This document shows, piece after piece, positions 16,574-26,696 of a stretch of DNA of 64,000 nt; within the stretch, counting starts at the first letter, position 1, and the number at the start of each line of letters is the position of its first letter. Source of the DNA: Desulfocapsa sp. Lineage in GTDB: Bacteria > Desulfobacterota > Desulfobulbia > Desulfobulbales > Desulfocapsaceae. A program made the position numbers and the translations under genes. The DNA lies in the NCBI GenBank assembly GCA_022712975.1, contig JAFLJO010000100.1, forward strand, positions 1 through 64,000, in the 5' to 3' direction. The notes beneath the pieces were generated by a model. It made no database searches. It worked only from the letters and a program-made list of their open reading frames with translations, and was not told where the DNA came from.

Positions 16574-17674
16574 TTAGATATCCAGCCAGGTGGTATCCTG
16601 ATTGAGAACTTCACACCCATCTTCACGGACAACAACCATATTTTCAAGACGCACCCCACCCCAGTTCGGCAGGTAAATCCCCGGCTCGACCGTAACAATC
16701 ATTCCAGCTTGCAGGTGTTTCCGGTTGCGTGATGAAAGACGAGGCTCTTCATGTACAGCAAGCCCCACACCGTGACCAAGAGCATGCCCGAAATACTTGC
16801 CATAGCCGCCATCGGTAATGGCTTGTCTTGCAACTTTATCTATTGCCGCTGCACTGATTCCGGCACGGATTTGCTTGGTAGCAGCAAGTTGGGCTTTACG
16901 AACAAGGCGATGGATTTTTAGGAATTCTTCATCCGCTTTGCCGGGAATAAAGGTTCTGGTCATATCGGAGCAGTACCCGCCAAGGATTAATCCCATATCA
17001 ATCATCAGTGGCTGATTCTTTAGGATTTTTACAAGACCGGGGACAGCATGGGGCAGGGCGCTTCGCTTTCCTGTGGCTGTGATGGTGTCAAAACTTGGCG
17101 ATTCGGCGCCTTTTTTACGCATGGTGGCTTCAAGCGCAAGTGCAATGTCAATTTCGGTATGATCCGGGGAAATTGTTGGATAGACTTCCTGAAAAACTTC
17201 TTCATTAAGATGCACTGAGCTTCGCAGTTTGTCAATTTCTGACTCATCTTTAATAACACGCATTTTTTCCACCAAGCCATGAACCGGAGTTAGCTTGATG
17301 GAGAGCTTTTCCCCGAGGGTCTGTATCTTTTCGGCTACAGAATGCAAGGTGTAATGGCTTTCAAAGGCTAGAGATTTAATGCCAAGATCTGGAAGCAGCG
17401 GCTCCAGCAGTGCTAACAATCCTTTTGGGTAAAGCATGACTGTCATATTTTCTACTTCCTGTTCAGCCTGGATTTTAAAGCGGAAATCAGTAAGTAAAAA
17501 TGGGGAACGACGCGCAGGAATTAATAAGCTCCCTGAACTTTCGCTAATATCGTGGTCAGGGGCAGAATAACCACTCAAGTAGCGACGATTATGAGGCTGG
17601 GTGATAAGGATGGCATCAATTTTCTTTCTGCGTAGTCCGGCCTGGATTTTCTTGATACGTCTTGCAATACTCAT
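16574..17674 (-). CDS. M24 family Xaa-Pro aminopeptidase
   Basis: This 366-residue cytoplasmic peptidase has a creatinase-like N-terminal domain and a pita-bread catalytic domain from about residue 135. Metal ligands appear in LMIDMGLILGGYCSDMTRTF (two Asp), GHALGHGVGLAVHE (His), TVEPGIYLP (Glu) and GGVRLENMVVV (Glu). It cleaves N-terminal residues before proline. Its ATG overlaps the previous stop (TGATG). Confidence 0.93.
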   Translation of the reverse strand: MSIARRIKKIQAGLRRKKIDAILITQPHNRRYLSGYSAPDHDISESSGSLLIPARRSPFLLTDFRFKIQAEQEVENMTVMLYPKGLLALLEPLLPDLGIKSLAFESHYTLHSVAEKIQTLGEKLSIKLTPVHGLVEKMRVIKDESEIDKLRSSVHLNEEVFQEVYPTISPDHTEIDIALALEATMRKKGAESPSFDTITATGKRSALPHAVPGLVKILKNQPLMIDMGLILGGYCSDMTRTFIPGKADEEFLKIHRLVRKAQLAATKQIRAGISAAAIDKVARQAITDGGYGKYFGHALGHGVGLAVHEEPRLSSRNRKHLQAGMIVTVEPGIYLPNWGGVRLENMVVVREDGCEVLNQDTTWLDI

Positions 17675-18264
17675 CAGCCAAATCGCTGCATAAGGATCTC
17701 TTTACGCTGGTCAAAAGCCTGAGTATATTGATCGTTCAGATTTGCCTGAGCCTGTGCCCACTCTTTCTGATACTGGGGGTGCCTGGTCGGGTCAATTGTA
17801 CTGGAATCAGGTGCTTCGCCTGTCTGTTCCTGAAGCTGCTGAGCTAATTGCGCCCTGATGGTATCTTCAAGCTGACTTTTCATCTGTTCTTTATGTTGAC
17901 CGTACTGCTCTAAAAGTTGTGTCAGCTCGGCGCAGACAGATTCCACTTCACCGCCTGTTTCTCCTGAAAGATCAAGGAGTCCGGTAAGGGCTACACCACT
18001 GTTATTCATCAGCATATCATCCCGTGGAATAACAATGTTTCGAACCAGTGCCTTTGCCATTCCCCGACGCAGAGCCATTTGGTTTTCCGGTATTTCCTGC
18101 TTCAGAATCTCTGTCAGTCCCGATTGTTTACCACTTAAGAAGTCAGCAATCAGACGCATTCCCCGTTGTTCGATTTCCTTGTCTGCGGGAATATCTTCAG
18201 CGCGTGCAGCCATTCGTGCTGCACGTTCCATAACCATATCCAGTGTACTTCGTATCTCAGCCAT
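17674..18264 (-). CDS. Hypothetical coiled-coil protein
   Basis: This gene encodes about 196 residues from Met19 of the track ORF, chosen because AGGA lies upstream and the earlier Met is inside the spacer. It is acidic, Gln-rich and largely helical; residues 120-196 are coiled-coil-like. There is no signal peptide. It lies between rsmB and the M24 peptidase and overlaps the latter by 1 base, so it belongs to the operon. Family not recognised with certainty. Confidence 0.7.
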   Translation of the reverse strand: MAEIRSTLDMVMERAARMAARAEDIPADKEIEQRGMRLIADFLSGKQSGLTEILKQEIPENQMALRRGMAKALVRNIVIPRDDMLMNNSGVALTGLLDLSGETGGEVESVCAELTQLLEQYGQHKEQMKSQLEDTIRAQLAQQLQEQTGEAPDSSTIDPTRHPQYQKEWAQAQANLNDQYTQAFDQRKEILMQRFG

Positions 18265-18432
18265 AGTGTCCTGTTTGTATAGTGTAATAGAATAATGAAC
18301 CGCTCTTATTTGTACCACAGCAGGTAATTATCTTCATTGAAAATAATGGATCGTGATTCTGATGCCACAAAGTGGCCAAAAGGTTAAGGTACCATCAGGA
18401 GAGGGTGTAGCGATGGTGCAAAAAACACTTTT

Positions 18433-19791
18433 TTAAGAATGATTGTTTCTTAATCTGGCACTGAAAAAGCCATCAATCGTAGGTCCCGGCAAGGGTGTAA
18501 AGTATTTGTTTGTAATAAAAGTATGTGCTTTAGATGCCAAAGATGCTGTGCAGTCTTCCAATGAAAAATCGGAGTTGTGGGTTAGAAAATGTTCGATAAC
18601 CTGTTCATTTTCTTCTGTCTCGAGGGAACAGGTGGCGTATACAAGAATACCATTGGGGGCAAGAAGTTTTGCTGCAGATTGGAGTAGTCCAAGTTGAGTT
18701 TTCTGATAATTCTTGAAATCTTCTACTCGTCTGTTCCAGCGAATGTCGGGATGCCGGCGGGTGACACCAGTGCCTGAGCAGGGTACATCAAGCAGGATAC
18801 CGTGAAAGCGTTTACTACTTGAAATTGCAAAATCCTGGAGACGACCGGGAAAAATGGGGACATCCAATGATGGGTGCAAGCGGGTCATGTTTTCTTTAAA
18901 CTTTTCCAGGCGTGCTTTGTCAGGTTCTACTGCTGAGACGCTGGCTTGAACGTGCTCTGCGAGCTGAATTAGTACACTGGTTTTACCACCAATCCCAGCA
19001 CAGGCATCAAGGTAGTCACCATTTTGTATCATTGGGCCAAGGAGATGGGCAAGGAGCTGGGCTCCCTGATCCTGAACCTGAAAATATCCTTCATCAAACC
19101 CTGGTAGTTCTCGTATTTCACCGTGAAAATCTTCAAGGATGAGGGTGTCATCACAATAGTTTCCATGGTGAGTCAGTATCTCATTTGTACTAAGAATTTC
19201 TTTAAATGATTTTCGGTCAGTGGCGCAGGAGTTAATCTGCAGGCTGAAAACAGCTTGTTCATTATTTTGTCTGCAAATACGTGTGGCTTCTTTTTTGCCA
19301 TACTGTTTTTCCCAACGTTCTACAAGCCAATGGGGATGATTAAGGATAGGCTGGGCAGGATTTTCAAGCAGGGCCAGAAGTTCTTCCTTTTTGCGGATGC
19401 TGTTGCGAAGTACGCCATTTACAAAGCCATGGAGTCTTTTGGGGAGCCGTGCGGCTTTTACAGCTTTTACAGATTCATTGACTGCTGCCGATTCCGGAAT
19501 ACGGTCAAGGAACATAATCTGATATAGCCCGACCCGCAGAGCTTGAAGGATGAATGGTTCGACTTTTTTGAGTGGCTGACTACAGAGATGCTGCAGCATG
19601 ATATCGAGTGATTCCCGGTTGCGTAACAGGCCGTAAATAATATTGACTGCAAGCTGCCGATCATTGCTTTCCAGGGGGTTTTCCGCAAGCATACCATTAA
19701 GGATGCTTTTAACCGGTTTTCGGCTCTTGTGCAGTTCGCAAAGGGTCTTGATTGCAACAAAGCGTGCAGATTTTTTTTGTGTCGGTGGCAA
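18433..19791 (-). CDS. rsmB: 16S rRNA m5C967 methyltransferase
   Basis: This protein has 452 residues. An N-terminal NusB-like helical domain (residues 5-140) precedes the SAM-dependent methyltransferase domain: LDACAGIGGKTSVLIQLAE is motif I, DVPCSGTGVTRRHPDIRW holds the release Cys in motif IV and YATCSLETEENE the catalytic Cys in motif VI. It methylates C967 of 16S rRNA. It starts 17 bases after the response-regulator stop, so the two are co-transcribed. Confidence 0.95.
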   Translation of the reverse strand: MPPTQKKSARFVAIKTLCELHKSRKPVKSILNGMLAENPLESNDRQLAVNIIYGLLRNRESLDIMLQHLCSQPLKKVEPFILQALRVGLYQIMFLDRIPESAAVNESVKAVKAARLPKRLHGFVNGVLRNSIRKKEELLALLENPAQPILNHPHWLVERWEKQYGKKEATRICRQNNEQAVFSLQINSCATDRKSFKEILSTNEILTHHGNYCDDTLILEDFHGEIRELPGFDEGYFQVQDQGAQLLAHLLGPMIQNGDYLDACAGIGGKTSVLIQLAEHVQASVSAVEPDKARLEKFKENMTRLHPSLDVPIFPGRLQDFAISSSKRFHGILLDVPCSGTGVTRRHPDIRWNRRVEDFKNYQKTQLGLLQSAAKLLAPNGILVYATCSLETEENEQVIEHFLTHNSDFSLEDCTASLASKAHTFITNKYFTPLPGPTIDGFFSARLRNNHS

Positions 19792-19808
19792 AAGGGAGAT
19801 TCGTAAGC

Positions 19809-20189
19809 TCAGGTAGTGGTAAGAGTGTCGATGGCAGCAATAAGCTCTTCTATTGGAGAACCCTTGGAAATAAGTGATGGATTATTTTCACCTTTGCCCA
19901 TATCTTCTGCTTCATCCGGGGTAAGCATGCCGGAAAGATAGAGGATGGGGATGCTGGAAGTTGTTGGATTTGCGGAAAGGGCAGAACTAATCTCAACACC
20001 GTTGGTACCCGGCATGTTGATGTCAAGGATAGCAATATCGGGAAGATTTTGACTGATAATATCGAAAGCTTCATTTCCGTTGGTGTGATAGCTGATACTC
20101 ATTCGTCCGGTATCCTCAAGCTGCAATTTCAGCAACTCACAGGCATCCTGGTCGTCATCAATTATTATAATACGTGTTTGCTTGCCCAT
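19809..20189 (-). CDS. Single-domain response regulator (CheY-like)
   Basis: This is a 126-residue stand-alone receiver. The acidic pocket is IIDDDQD, the phosphoryl Asp lies in DIAILDINMPG at about residue 55, and the Lys is in SLISKGSP near the end. No output domain is present. It lies 80 bases downstream of the hybrid kinase, its likely partner. Confidence 0.9.
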   Translation of the reverse strand: MGKQTRIIIIDDDQDACELLKLQLEDTGRMSISYHTNGNEAFDIISQNLPDIAILDINMPGTNGVEISSALSANPTTSSIPILYLSGMLTPDEAEDMGKGENNPSLISKGSPIEELIAAIDTLTTT

Positions 20190-20269
20190 GGTAAGCCTCC
20201 TGAAATAACCTAAAGTTTACTTATTCTATCAGTATGTACTTAAAAATACCAAACAAATTTTTTATATGG

Positions 20270-22195
20270 CTATTCTGTTATTGATTTTTTCTCAGCATAA
20301 GATATCTGGACTTTGTTCAGATAGTCTGTGATCTGTGTGGCGAGTTGGTATGCCTTCTCCCTATTCATATCTTTTGCGGCCCGTTCCAGATCAAGGCACA
20401 TATCGCCCAACTCTTTAAATCCGTACATCCATGAAGTCCCTTTAATGGTATGAGACTGGCTTTGTAACTCAGCCATATCACCAGATTGTAGAGTTTTGAA
20501 AAGGTTTTCAGCCTCGTTACGTTTGTTTTCAAGGAAGCGTGGAAGTAGTTTTTTAATTTTAGGATCAAGGCAGACTCCTCGAGCCTTGTTTGATTGCTTT
20601 TTCTGTACAGGGATACTCTCAGTACCATCGGTGGAATCAAGTTGATCCATTTGGAGATGGGTGGTGATGGTCTGAATCAGGGTGTCTCTTTGCACAGGTT
20701 TAGTCAAATAACCTGTACAACCTGCTGCCATGCATTTCTTTCTAAAGCGCACGAAAGCATGGGCCGTTAATGCGACAATCGGGGTTGCTTCAAGCTTTTG
20801 TTCCTGCTCCCATCTCCGTAGCTGTCTGGTCGCTTCATAGCCATCCATGATTGGCATTTCAATATCCATAAAGACAAAATCAAAGGATGAATGTTTGAAC
20901 ATTCGGACGGCTTCCTCGCCATTTTCTGCAGTTTCAAAAGTAAAAGGAGTATTGCGCAGATAGAGGCAGAGAAGATTCCGATTATCCTCATTGTCATCAA
21001 CAAGCAGGATATGAGCGGCTTGGAGGATTTCACAACTTGAAGATAAAGCTGTCTTTTCTGTGGCAGGAATCGGGGTAGAGAGAGCCGGGCGAAAGCCGCA
21101 GGTAAAAAAGAAAGTCGATCCTTTTCCGGGCGCACTTTCCAGCCAGATTTTTCCACCCATAATTGCTGTTAGTTTCTGGCAGATGGTCAGTCCTAATCCA
21201 GTACCTCCATATTTCCTTGTGGTGAGTGAGTCGGCCTGAGTAAAGCTTTCGAAAATGAGTTTCTGTTTATCCTTTGGAATCCCTATGCCACTATCTTTGA
21301 TTGCAAAGAGGAGTTTGTCTTCTGAATCGGGTGTGACGGATATCCTGACCATGCCGTTTTCTGTGAATTTAACACTGTTTCCCACAAGATTTATAAGGAC
21401 TTGGCGTAATCTTGTGGAGTCACAGCTGATCCCTGTGGGAATGTCGGGGTGAATATCAATCGAAAGGTGAGTGTTTTGTTCTGCTGCAGGGATTGAGAGG
21501 ATTGAGAGCACGGAGTTGAGCAGTGATGGCAAGTGAAAATCAATGGCTTCAAGAACGGTTTGGCCGGCTTCGATTTTTGAAAGATCAAGAATGTCGTTTA
21601 TAATCTCAAGGAGATTTTCGCCTGCCGAGCGGGAGATTCGTACATATTCACGTTGTTCAGGGGTGAGCTGTGTATCTGCCAGCACTTCAGCCATTCCTAT
21701 AATGGAATTCAGCGGAGTACGAATTTCATGGCTCATGGTAGCAAGAAATTCGGTTTTTGAGTGGCTGGCGGCCTCGGAAAGCTTGATTAGCCTTTTGTTT
21801 TCCTTGAGCATATCATACAGGTGGAGATGGTTTCGTACCCGGGCCAGCAATTCCTGCTGGTTAAAGGGTTTGACGATATAATCATTTCCCCCTGCATTAA
21901 ACCCTGCAATGATATCCTCTTTCCGGGAAAGTGACGTGAGGAAAATAAGTGGAATGTCGGAGAATCCCGGGTCACTTTTTAACCTTTTGCACAGAGAAAA
22001 ACCATCCATGCCTGGCATCATAACATCGAGTAGAATAATATCTGGTGACTGGTTCTTTATCAGCCTGAGTGCTTCTTCCGAATTACTTCCGGTGATTACC
22101 GTGTAGCCGGCTCGATCAAGAATAACAGTGAGTAGGCGCAAGTTGCCCAAATGGTCGTCCACCACAAGAATTGTATGAGATACGGAGGGTTGCAT
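20270..22195 (-). CDS. Cytosolic hybrid histidine kinase (REC-HisKA-HATPase-REC-Hpt)
   Basis: This 641-residue protein is a whole phosphorelay. REC1 has [14 protein letters not shown] (about residue 55). HisKA has [17 protein letters not shown] (about 155). The ATPase domain has [17 protein letters not shown] and [16 protein letters not shown]2 has [14 protein letters not shown] (about 445). A C-terminal Hpt domain has [13 protein letters not shown] (about 590). There is no membrane segment, so the input must come through REC1 or protein contacts. The neighbouring single-domain regulator may take the Hpt phosphate. Confidence 0.94.
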   Translation of the reverse strand: MQPSVSHTILVVDDHLGNLRLLTVILDRAGYTVITGSNSEEALRLIKNQSPDIILLDVMMPGMDGFSLCKRLKSDPGFSDIPLIFLTSLSRKEDIIAGFNAGGNDYIVKPFNQQELLARVRNHLHLYDMLKENKRLIKLSEAASHSKTEFLATMSHEIRTPLNSIIGMAEVLADTQLTPEQREYVRISRSAGENLLEIINDILDLSKIEAGQTVLEAIDFHLPSLLNSVLSILSIPAAEQNTHLSIDIHPDIPTGISCDSTRLRQVLINLVGNSVKFTENGMVRISVTPDSEDKLLFAIKDSGIGIPKDKQKLIFESFTQADSLTTRKYGGTGLGLTICQKLTAIMGGKIWLESAPGKGSTFFFTCGFRPALSTPIPATEKTALSSSCEILQAAHILLVDDNEDNRNLLCLYLRNTPFTFETAENGEEAVRMFKHSSFDFVFMDIEMPIMDGYEATRQLRRWEQEQKLEATPIVALTAHAFVRFRKKCMAAGCTGYLTKPVQRDTLIQTITTHLQMDQLDSTDGTESIPVQKKQSNKARGVCLDPKIKKLLPRFLENKRNEAENLFKTLQSGDMAELQSQSHTIKGTSWMYGFKELGDMCLDLERAAKDMNREKAYQLATQITDYLNKVQISYAEKKSITE

Positions 22196-22448
22196 TTGTA
22201 TTTTTTACCACAGCACTGTTTAAAATCATAGGGAAGAGATAAAAAGCCGGTTGTTAAGTTGAGACTGGTAGCAGTTTTTTTATCTTTATGATAGACATTT
22301 CCAATGTCGATTGCTAAGGTTAACTCTAGTGAAAATATGGTGTTAGGCGGGTGGTTTCCTATCCCTCCGTGTCACGTTATTCGTAGCATTTGGAGAAGAA
22401 ACTACACACAGGGCATGCAGGATAAGCAGAGAAAAATCAGATTAATCT

Positions 22449-23231
22449 TTGATGATTAGTAAAATGATGACAGCTACACAGGCTGAGCAGAATGTTTCAA
22501 ACGAAGTAATGGTCGAGTTGCGTAATGTGAATAAGTGGTACGGTGATTTTCATGTTCTGAAAAACATTAACCTAAAAGTTACAAAAGGCGAAAGAATCAT
22601 TATTTGCGGCCCTTCCGGTTGTGGAAAATCCACACTTATTCGCTGCATGAATCGTCTTGAAGAACATCAGGAAGGTGAGATTATCGTTTCCGGGGTAACC
22701 CTTAATGATGATTTGAAAAATATTGATACTGTCCGTCGTGATATTGGTATGGTATTCCAGCAGTTCAATCTTTTTCCTCATCTGACTGTAATGGAAAACT
22801 GCTGTTTGGCTCCTATCTGGGTTCAGAAAAAATCGAAAAAAGAAGCAGAAGCCATAACTATGCAGTATCTTGAACGGGTGCAGATTGCAGATCAGGCAGA
22901 TAAGTTTCCAGGGCAGCTTTCAGGTGGTCAGCAGCAGCGTGTGGCCATTGCCAGGAGTCTCTGTATGAACCCGTCAATTATGCTTTTTGATGAACCAACC
23001 TCTGCACTTGACCCAGAAATGATCAAAGAGGTGCTTGATGTTATGGTAGACTTGGCACGGGGTGGAATGACTATGCTGTGTGTTACCCATGAAATGGGTT
23101 TTGCAAAGAGTATTGCCCATCGTGTACTGTTTATGGATGCAGGACAAATTATAGAAGAAAATGAACCCAATGAATTCTTTGACAATCCTCAATCCGACCG
23201 AACGAAGCTCTTTCTGAGTCAGATTCTCTAA
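22449..23231 (+). CDS. Polar amino-acid ABC transporter ATP-binding protein (GlnQ family)
   Basis: This is a 260-residue ABC ATPase. Walker A is GPSGCGKST, the signature [15 protein letters not shown], Walker [13 protein letters not shown], and the switch His lies in VTHEMGF. These are typical of GlnQ/HisP-type polar amino-acid importers. No permease or binding protein adjoins it; the best candidates are the permease-binding protein-permease genes at 30.9-33.6 kb, which lack an ATPase. It precedes a glutamine amidotransferase by 8 bases. The exact start among Met1, Met2 and Met6 is unclear. Confidence 0.92.
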   Translation: MMISKMMTATQAEQNVSNEVMVELRNVNKWYGDFHVLKNINLKVTKGERIIICGPSGCGKSTLIRCMNRLEEHQEGEIIVSGVTLNDDLKNIDTVRRDIGMVFQQFNLFPHLTVMENCCLAPIWVQKKSKKEAEAITMQYLERVQIADQADKFPGQLSGGQQQRVAIARSLCMNPSIMLFDEPTSALDPEMIKEVLDVMVDLARGGMTMLCVTHEMGFAKSIAHRVLFMDAGQIIEENEPNEFFDNPQSDRTKLFLSQIL

Positions 23232-23239
23232 AAAGAGGT

Positions 23240-23938
23240 ATGGCTGTGATACACTGGCTTCAACATGTACATTTTGAAGGACTTGGCTCCATTGAAAAAT
23301 ATTTGATCGACCGGGGACATGATCTGTCTTGTACCCGTCTCTGGGCAGGTGACAGGCTACCATCACCTGATTCCTTTGTGGCTTTGATTGTCATGGGCGG
23401 TTCCATGGGGATATATGACTATGAGGACTATCCATGGCTGCAGGTTGAAAAGGAGTTTCTTGCTCAAGTAGTGGATCGTGGCATCCCGATTTTAGGGATT
23501 TGTCTTGGGGCACAGCTTCTTGCTGATGTTCTTGGTGCAAAAGTGAATGCAAATCCGCAAAAAGAGATTGGCTGGTTTCCGGTGATCCGTAATAAAACGG
23601 TACCTGATTTTCTTGAGTCTGTTTTACCCGAAAAAATGACCGTTTTTCATTGGCACGGCGATACTTTTGGAATCCCGGAAGATGCTGTGAATCTCTATTC
23701 CAGTGAGGCTTGTGCGCATCAGGCTTTCTTGTATAAAGAACACGTTTTAGGGTTGCAATTTCATCTGGAAACCACTCGGGAGAGCGCAGCAGCTCTTATT
23801 GATAATTGTCGGAATGAACTGGTTCAGGATTCTTGGATTATGACCGGGCAGGAGATGTTAGGGCGTGAAGATTCATTTAATACGATCAATGATTGTATGT
23901 TTGCAGTGATCAAAAAGTTTTTCCCCTTGAAGGGATAA
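23240..23938 (+). CDS. Class I glutamine amidotransferase (GuaA-like GATase domain)
   Basis: This 232-residue protein has the nucleophile elbow LGICLGAQLLADVLG (about residues 85-99) and LQFHLETT (His and Glu of the triad, about 176-183). It belongs to the stand-alone GMP-synthase-like GATase group that acts on small amides or glutamyl conjugates. It is co-transcribed with an amino-acid transporter ATPase, which suits glutamine or gamma-glutamyl substrates (inference). Confidence 0.88.
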   Translation: MAVIHWLQHVHFEGLGSIEKYLIDRGHDLSCTRLWAGDRLPSPDSFVALIVMGGSMGIYDYEDYPWLQVEKEFLAQVVDRGIPILGICLGAQLLADVLGAKVNANPQKEIGWFPVIRNKTVPDFLESVLPEKMTVFHWHGDTFGIPEDAVNLYSSEACAHQAFLYKEHVLGLQFHLETTRESAAALIDNCRNELVQDSWIMTGQEMLGREDSFNTINDCMFAVIKKFFPLKG

Positions 23939-23959
23939 ATATTCTTAAGGAGGTTTGGT

Positions 23960-24334
23960 ATGAAAAAAGTATTAGCGATAGCTCTATTTTTTGGGATGAT
24001 AAGTGCGTATTCCATTGTTTCCGCTCAGGAACATTCTGCAGTTGAACCACCTGCAGTTGAACCACCTGTTGTTGAACAGGCAACTGGATGGAAAAAGGCG
24101 GGAGAGGAAATCAGCGAAGCTGCCCGCGCAGTTGGAGATGCCACGGTAGATTCTTCCAAGAAAGCGTGGAAATCAACTAAGGAAGGCTCTGCTGAGGCGT
24201 GGGATGCCACAAAAGACGGTTCTAAAGAAGCTTGGGATGCTACTAAAGAAAAGAGTAAAGCTGCTTGGGAAAAGAGTAAGACAACAATACATGACGCAAC
24301 AACTTCTGAACCTGCTAAACAGGAAGGTGATTGA
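23960..24334 (+). CDS. Small exported repeat protein (LEA/apolipoprotein-like helix)
   Basis: This 124-residue protein has a signal peptide (residues 1-22, ending VSAQ), a short AVEPPAVEPPVVE repeat, then amphipathic 11-residue units of the type EAWDATKDGSK repeated about four times with Trp in a fixed place. It has no enzyme motif and resembles LEA-like or membrane-surface helices. GGAGG precedes the start, and a strong terminator follows. Confidence 0.72.
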   Translation: MKKVLAIALFFGMISAYSIVSAQEHSAVEPPAVEPPVVEQATGWKKAGEEISEAARAVGDATVDSSKKAWKSTKEGSAEAWDATKDGSKEAWDATKEKSKAAWEKSKTTIHDATTSEPAKQEGD

Positions 24335-24373
24335 TCAGGAGTATTGTTACTGTGGAAAGTTTTTGAAATTTTA

Positions 24374-24407
24374 AAAAGCCGGATGCAATCTGCATCCGGC
24401 TTTTTTT
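24374..24407. terminator. Bidirectional terminator
   Basis: AGCCGGATGCA and TGCATCCGGCT form a perfect stem around ATC, with A-rich and T7 flanks. It ends both the exported repeat protein (+) and the GGGtGRT gene (-). Confidence 0.94.
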
Positions 24408-24426
24408 ATTGTATCATTGGTTAGTT

Positions 24427-25422
24427 CTAACTGGCCTGTTCAAGTGCTACAGCAACAGCCACAGAGGCTCCAACCATGGGGTTGTTTCCCATACCAATCA
24501 GTCCCATCATTTCCACATGCGCGGGTACTGAAGAAGACCCGGCAAACTGAGCATCGGAATGCATACGTCCCATGGTGTCGGTCATACCATAGGATGCAGG
24601 GCCTGCACCCACATTGTCGGGATGAAGTGTGCGTCCGGTACCACCTCCTGAAGCTACTGAAAAGTAAGGTTTTCCTGCAATGTTACATTCTTTTTTATAG
24701 GTTCCTGCAACAGGATGTTGAAAACGTGTGGGGTTGGTTGAGTTTCCGGTAATGGAAACATCCACGCCTTCAAGATGGTTGATGGCTACACCCTCACGCA
24801 CGTCATCGGCTCCGTAGCAACGCACTTCTCCACGAGGGCCTTCCGAGAAACGTTTTTCTTTTACAATGTTAAGCTGCGAGGTGGCATAATCAAACTGTGT
24901 CTCCACGCTTGTGAATCCATTGATGCGTGAAATAATATGTGAGGCATCCTTTCCTAAACCATTCAAAATAACCCGTAATGGCTCCTTGCGAACACGGTTT
25001 GCTGACATGGCAAGTCCAATTGCACCTTCAGCGGCGGCAAAGGACTCATGTCCTGCAATAAAGGCAAAGCATTTTGTCTCTTCGCGCAGGAGCATGGAGG
25101 CAAGATTTCCATGCCCTATACCTACCTGACGATGAGCTGCAACGGAACCAGGAATACAGAAGGACTGAAGTCCAACGCCTAAGGTTTTCGCAATATCAAC
25201 AGCTTTTGTTTCGCCTTTTTTTATGGCAATGGCAGCACCAACAGTATATGCCCAGCAGGCATTATCAAAACAGATGGGCTGGATTTTCTTTACAATAGCA
25301 GCCACATCAACGCCGTATTCATCACATACTTCTTTTGCTTCTTCAAGGCTCTTCATTCCGTATTCTTTAAGAACAGGGATGATTTGATCAATCCGCCTTT
25401 CATAACTTTCAAATAATGCCAT
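24427..25422 (-). CDS. GGGtGRT protein
   Basis: This gene encodes 331 residues from Met33 of the track ORF, where AAGGAG lies upstream; the longer start has no ribosome site and runs into the upstream gene. The hallmark SVASGGGTGRTLHPDN lies at about residue 255. The family is widespread in anaerobes and nearly always paired with a NifU-like protein; its biochemical role is not established. The start lies 10 bases after the NifU-like gene. Confidence 0.88.
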   Translation of the reverse strand: MALFESYERRIDQIIPVLKEYGMKSLEEAKEVCDEYGVDVAAIVKKIQPICFDNACWAYTVGAAIAIKKGETKAVDIAKTLGVGLQSFCIPGSVAAHRQVGIGHGNLASMLLREETKCFAFIAGHESFAAAEGAIGLAMSANRVRKEPLRVILNGLGKDASHIISRINGFTSVETQFDYATSQLNIVKEKRFSEGPRGEVRCYGADDVREGVAINHLEGVDVSITGNSTNPTRFQHPVAGTYKKECNIAGKPYFSVASGGGTGRTLHPDNVGAGPASYGMTDTMGRMHSDAQFAGSSSVPAHVEMMGLIGMGNNPMVGASVAVAVALEQAS

Positions 25423-25432
25423 GAGATTCTCC

Positions 25433-26125
25433 TTATTCCTTACGCGGATCAATGGTTTTAACTGCATCCGCAAAGCGACCGTAGGTTCCTGTTGCACTTT
25501 CGAGTGCCTGGTTGGCATCTACACCGTTTCTGATGGCTTCCATCATCCGGCCAAGATGAACAAATTTGTAGCCGATGATTTCACTGTCAGCATCGAGTGC
25601 CAGTTCCATGACATAGCCTTCGGTGACTTCAAGGTAACGAGGGCCTTTCAGTCTAGTGCCATATGTGCTTGCAGTAACAGATCGCAATCCTTTACCCAAA
25701 TCTTCAAGACCTGCACCAACAGGAAGACCACCTTCGGAAAAGGCGGACTGACTGCGACCGTAAACGATCTGCAGAAAGAGTTCGCGCATGGCAACATTAA
25801 TTGCATCGCAAACCAGATCGGTATTCATCGCTTCAAGAATGGTTTTGCCCGGCATAATTTCAGATGCCATTGCCGCGGAATGAGTCATGCCGGTACAGCC
25901 AATGGTTTCAATGAGTGCTTCCTCAATGATGCCATCTTTGATGTTTAAGGTTAGCTTACAGGCTCCCTGGTGAGGAGCACACCAGCCAACTCCATGGGTT
26001 AATCCACGAATATCTTTAATTTCTTTTGCCTGTGTCCATCCACCTTCCTGCGGGATAGGCGATGGCCCATGATTTGTCCCTTGAGTCAGCGTACACATTT
26101 CTTTTACTTCAGAAGAATATTCCAT
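25433..26125 (-). CDS. NifU/IscU-like iron-sulfur scaffold protein paired with GGGtGRT
   Basis: This 230-residue protein has an IscU/NifU-N-type core: GWCAPHQGACKLTLNI and IGCTGMTHSAAMASEIMPGKTI supply Cys where scaffold proteins bind a cluster. It is first in an operon with the GGGtGRT gene and has GGAGG before the ATG. A dedicated cluster-assembly or sulfur role is likely but unproven. Confidence 0.85.
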   Translation of the reverse strand: MEYSSEVKEMCTLTQGTNHGPSPIPQEGGWTQAKEIKDIRGLTHGVGWCAPHQGACKLTLNIKDGIIEEALIETIGCTGMTHSAAMASEIMPGKTILEAMNTDLVCDAINVAMRELFLQIVYGRSQSAFSEGGLPVGAGLEDLGKGLRSVTASTYGTRLKGPRYLEVTEGYVMELALDADSEIIGYKFVHLGRMMEAIRNGVDANQALESATGTYGRFADAVKTIDPRKE

Positions 26126-26344
26126 AAGAGCCTCCTTTTGGTTGTGATTTTTGAAAACAAGATAAGGGATATCCTAAAAAGAGACAAGGGGAAATGGAGT
26201 GAGAGGTTACAAAAAAAAGCAACCCGAATCATCACATATAATAGTTGCAATCTCATCTTATGTGGGAAAAGTTTCTTATCTATGTTTTATTAGACGTAAT
26301 CGATTTGAAAAAATGATTCACAACTTACCATTAGGAGATACAAT

Positions 26345-26680
26345 ATGAAATACGTTTCTATCAATGCTTGCCTGGGCTGTGCTCTTATCATTACTGCGTC
26401 CATAGTCTTCGCAGGCCAGGGACCTGAGACAATAGATTTGAAAGCCGCCTACAAAGTGGAAGGAAAAATGAGTGCAGTAATCTTTCCTCACCATGCTCAC
26501 CAGGAAAAACTAGAGTGTGCCAAATGTCATAAAGATTCTAAAGCTGGAGGCCCACTTGTTGTTGAAATAGTTAAGCTGACCAGCATGAACAATGATTTTC
26601 ATAAAAAATTCTGCTGGCCATGTCACGTGGAGCTGGAGGTGCCAAAAGGTAAATCCTGTACAACCTGTCATCGCAAATAG
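26345..26680 (+). CDS. Periplasmic triheme c-type cytochrome (c7/c3-like)
   Basis: This 111-residue protein has a signal peptide (1-23) and three CxxCH haem sites: CAKCH, CWPCH and CTTCH. FPHHAHQEKLECAKCHKD supplies distal His ligands as in cytochrome c3/c7. It would shuttle low-potential electrons in the periplasm. It is monocistronic, convergent with the helicase gene, with an AGGAG ribosome site. The class III tetrahaem form would need one more CxxCH, which I do not see. Confidence 0.9.
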   Translation: MKYVSINACLGCALIITASIVFAGQGPETIDLKAAYKVEGKMSAVIFPHHAHQEKLECAKCHKDSKAGGPLVVEIVKLTSMNNDFHKKFCWPCHVELEVPKGKSCTTCHRK

Positions 26681-26696
26681 TAACTTGTATGATGAT

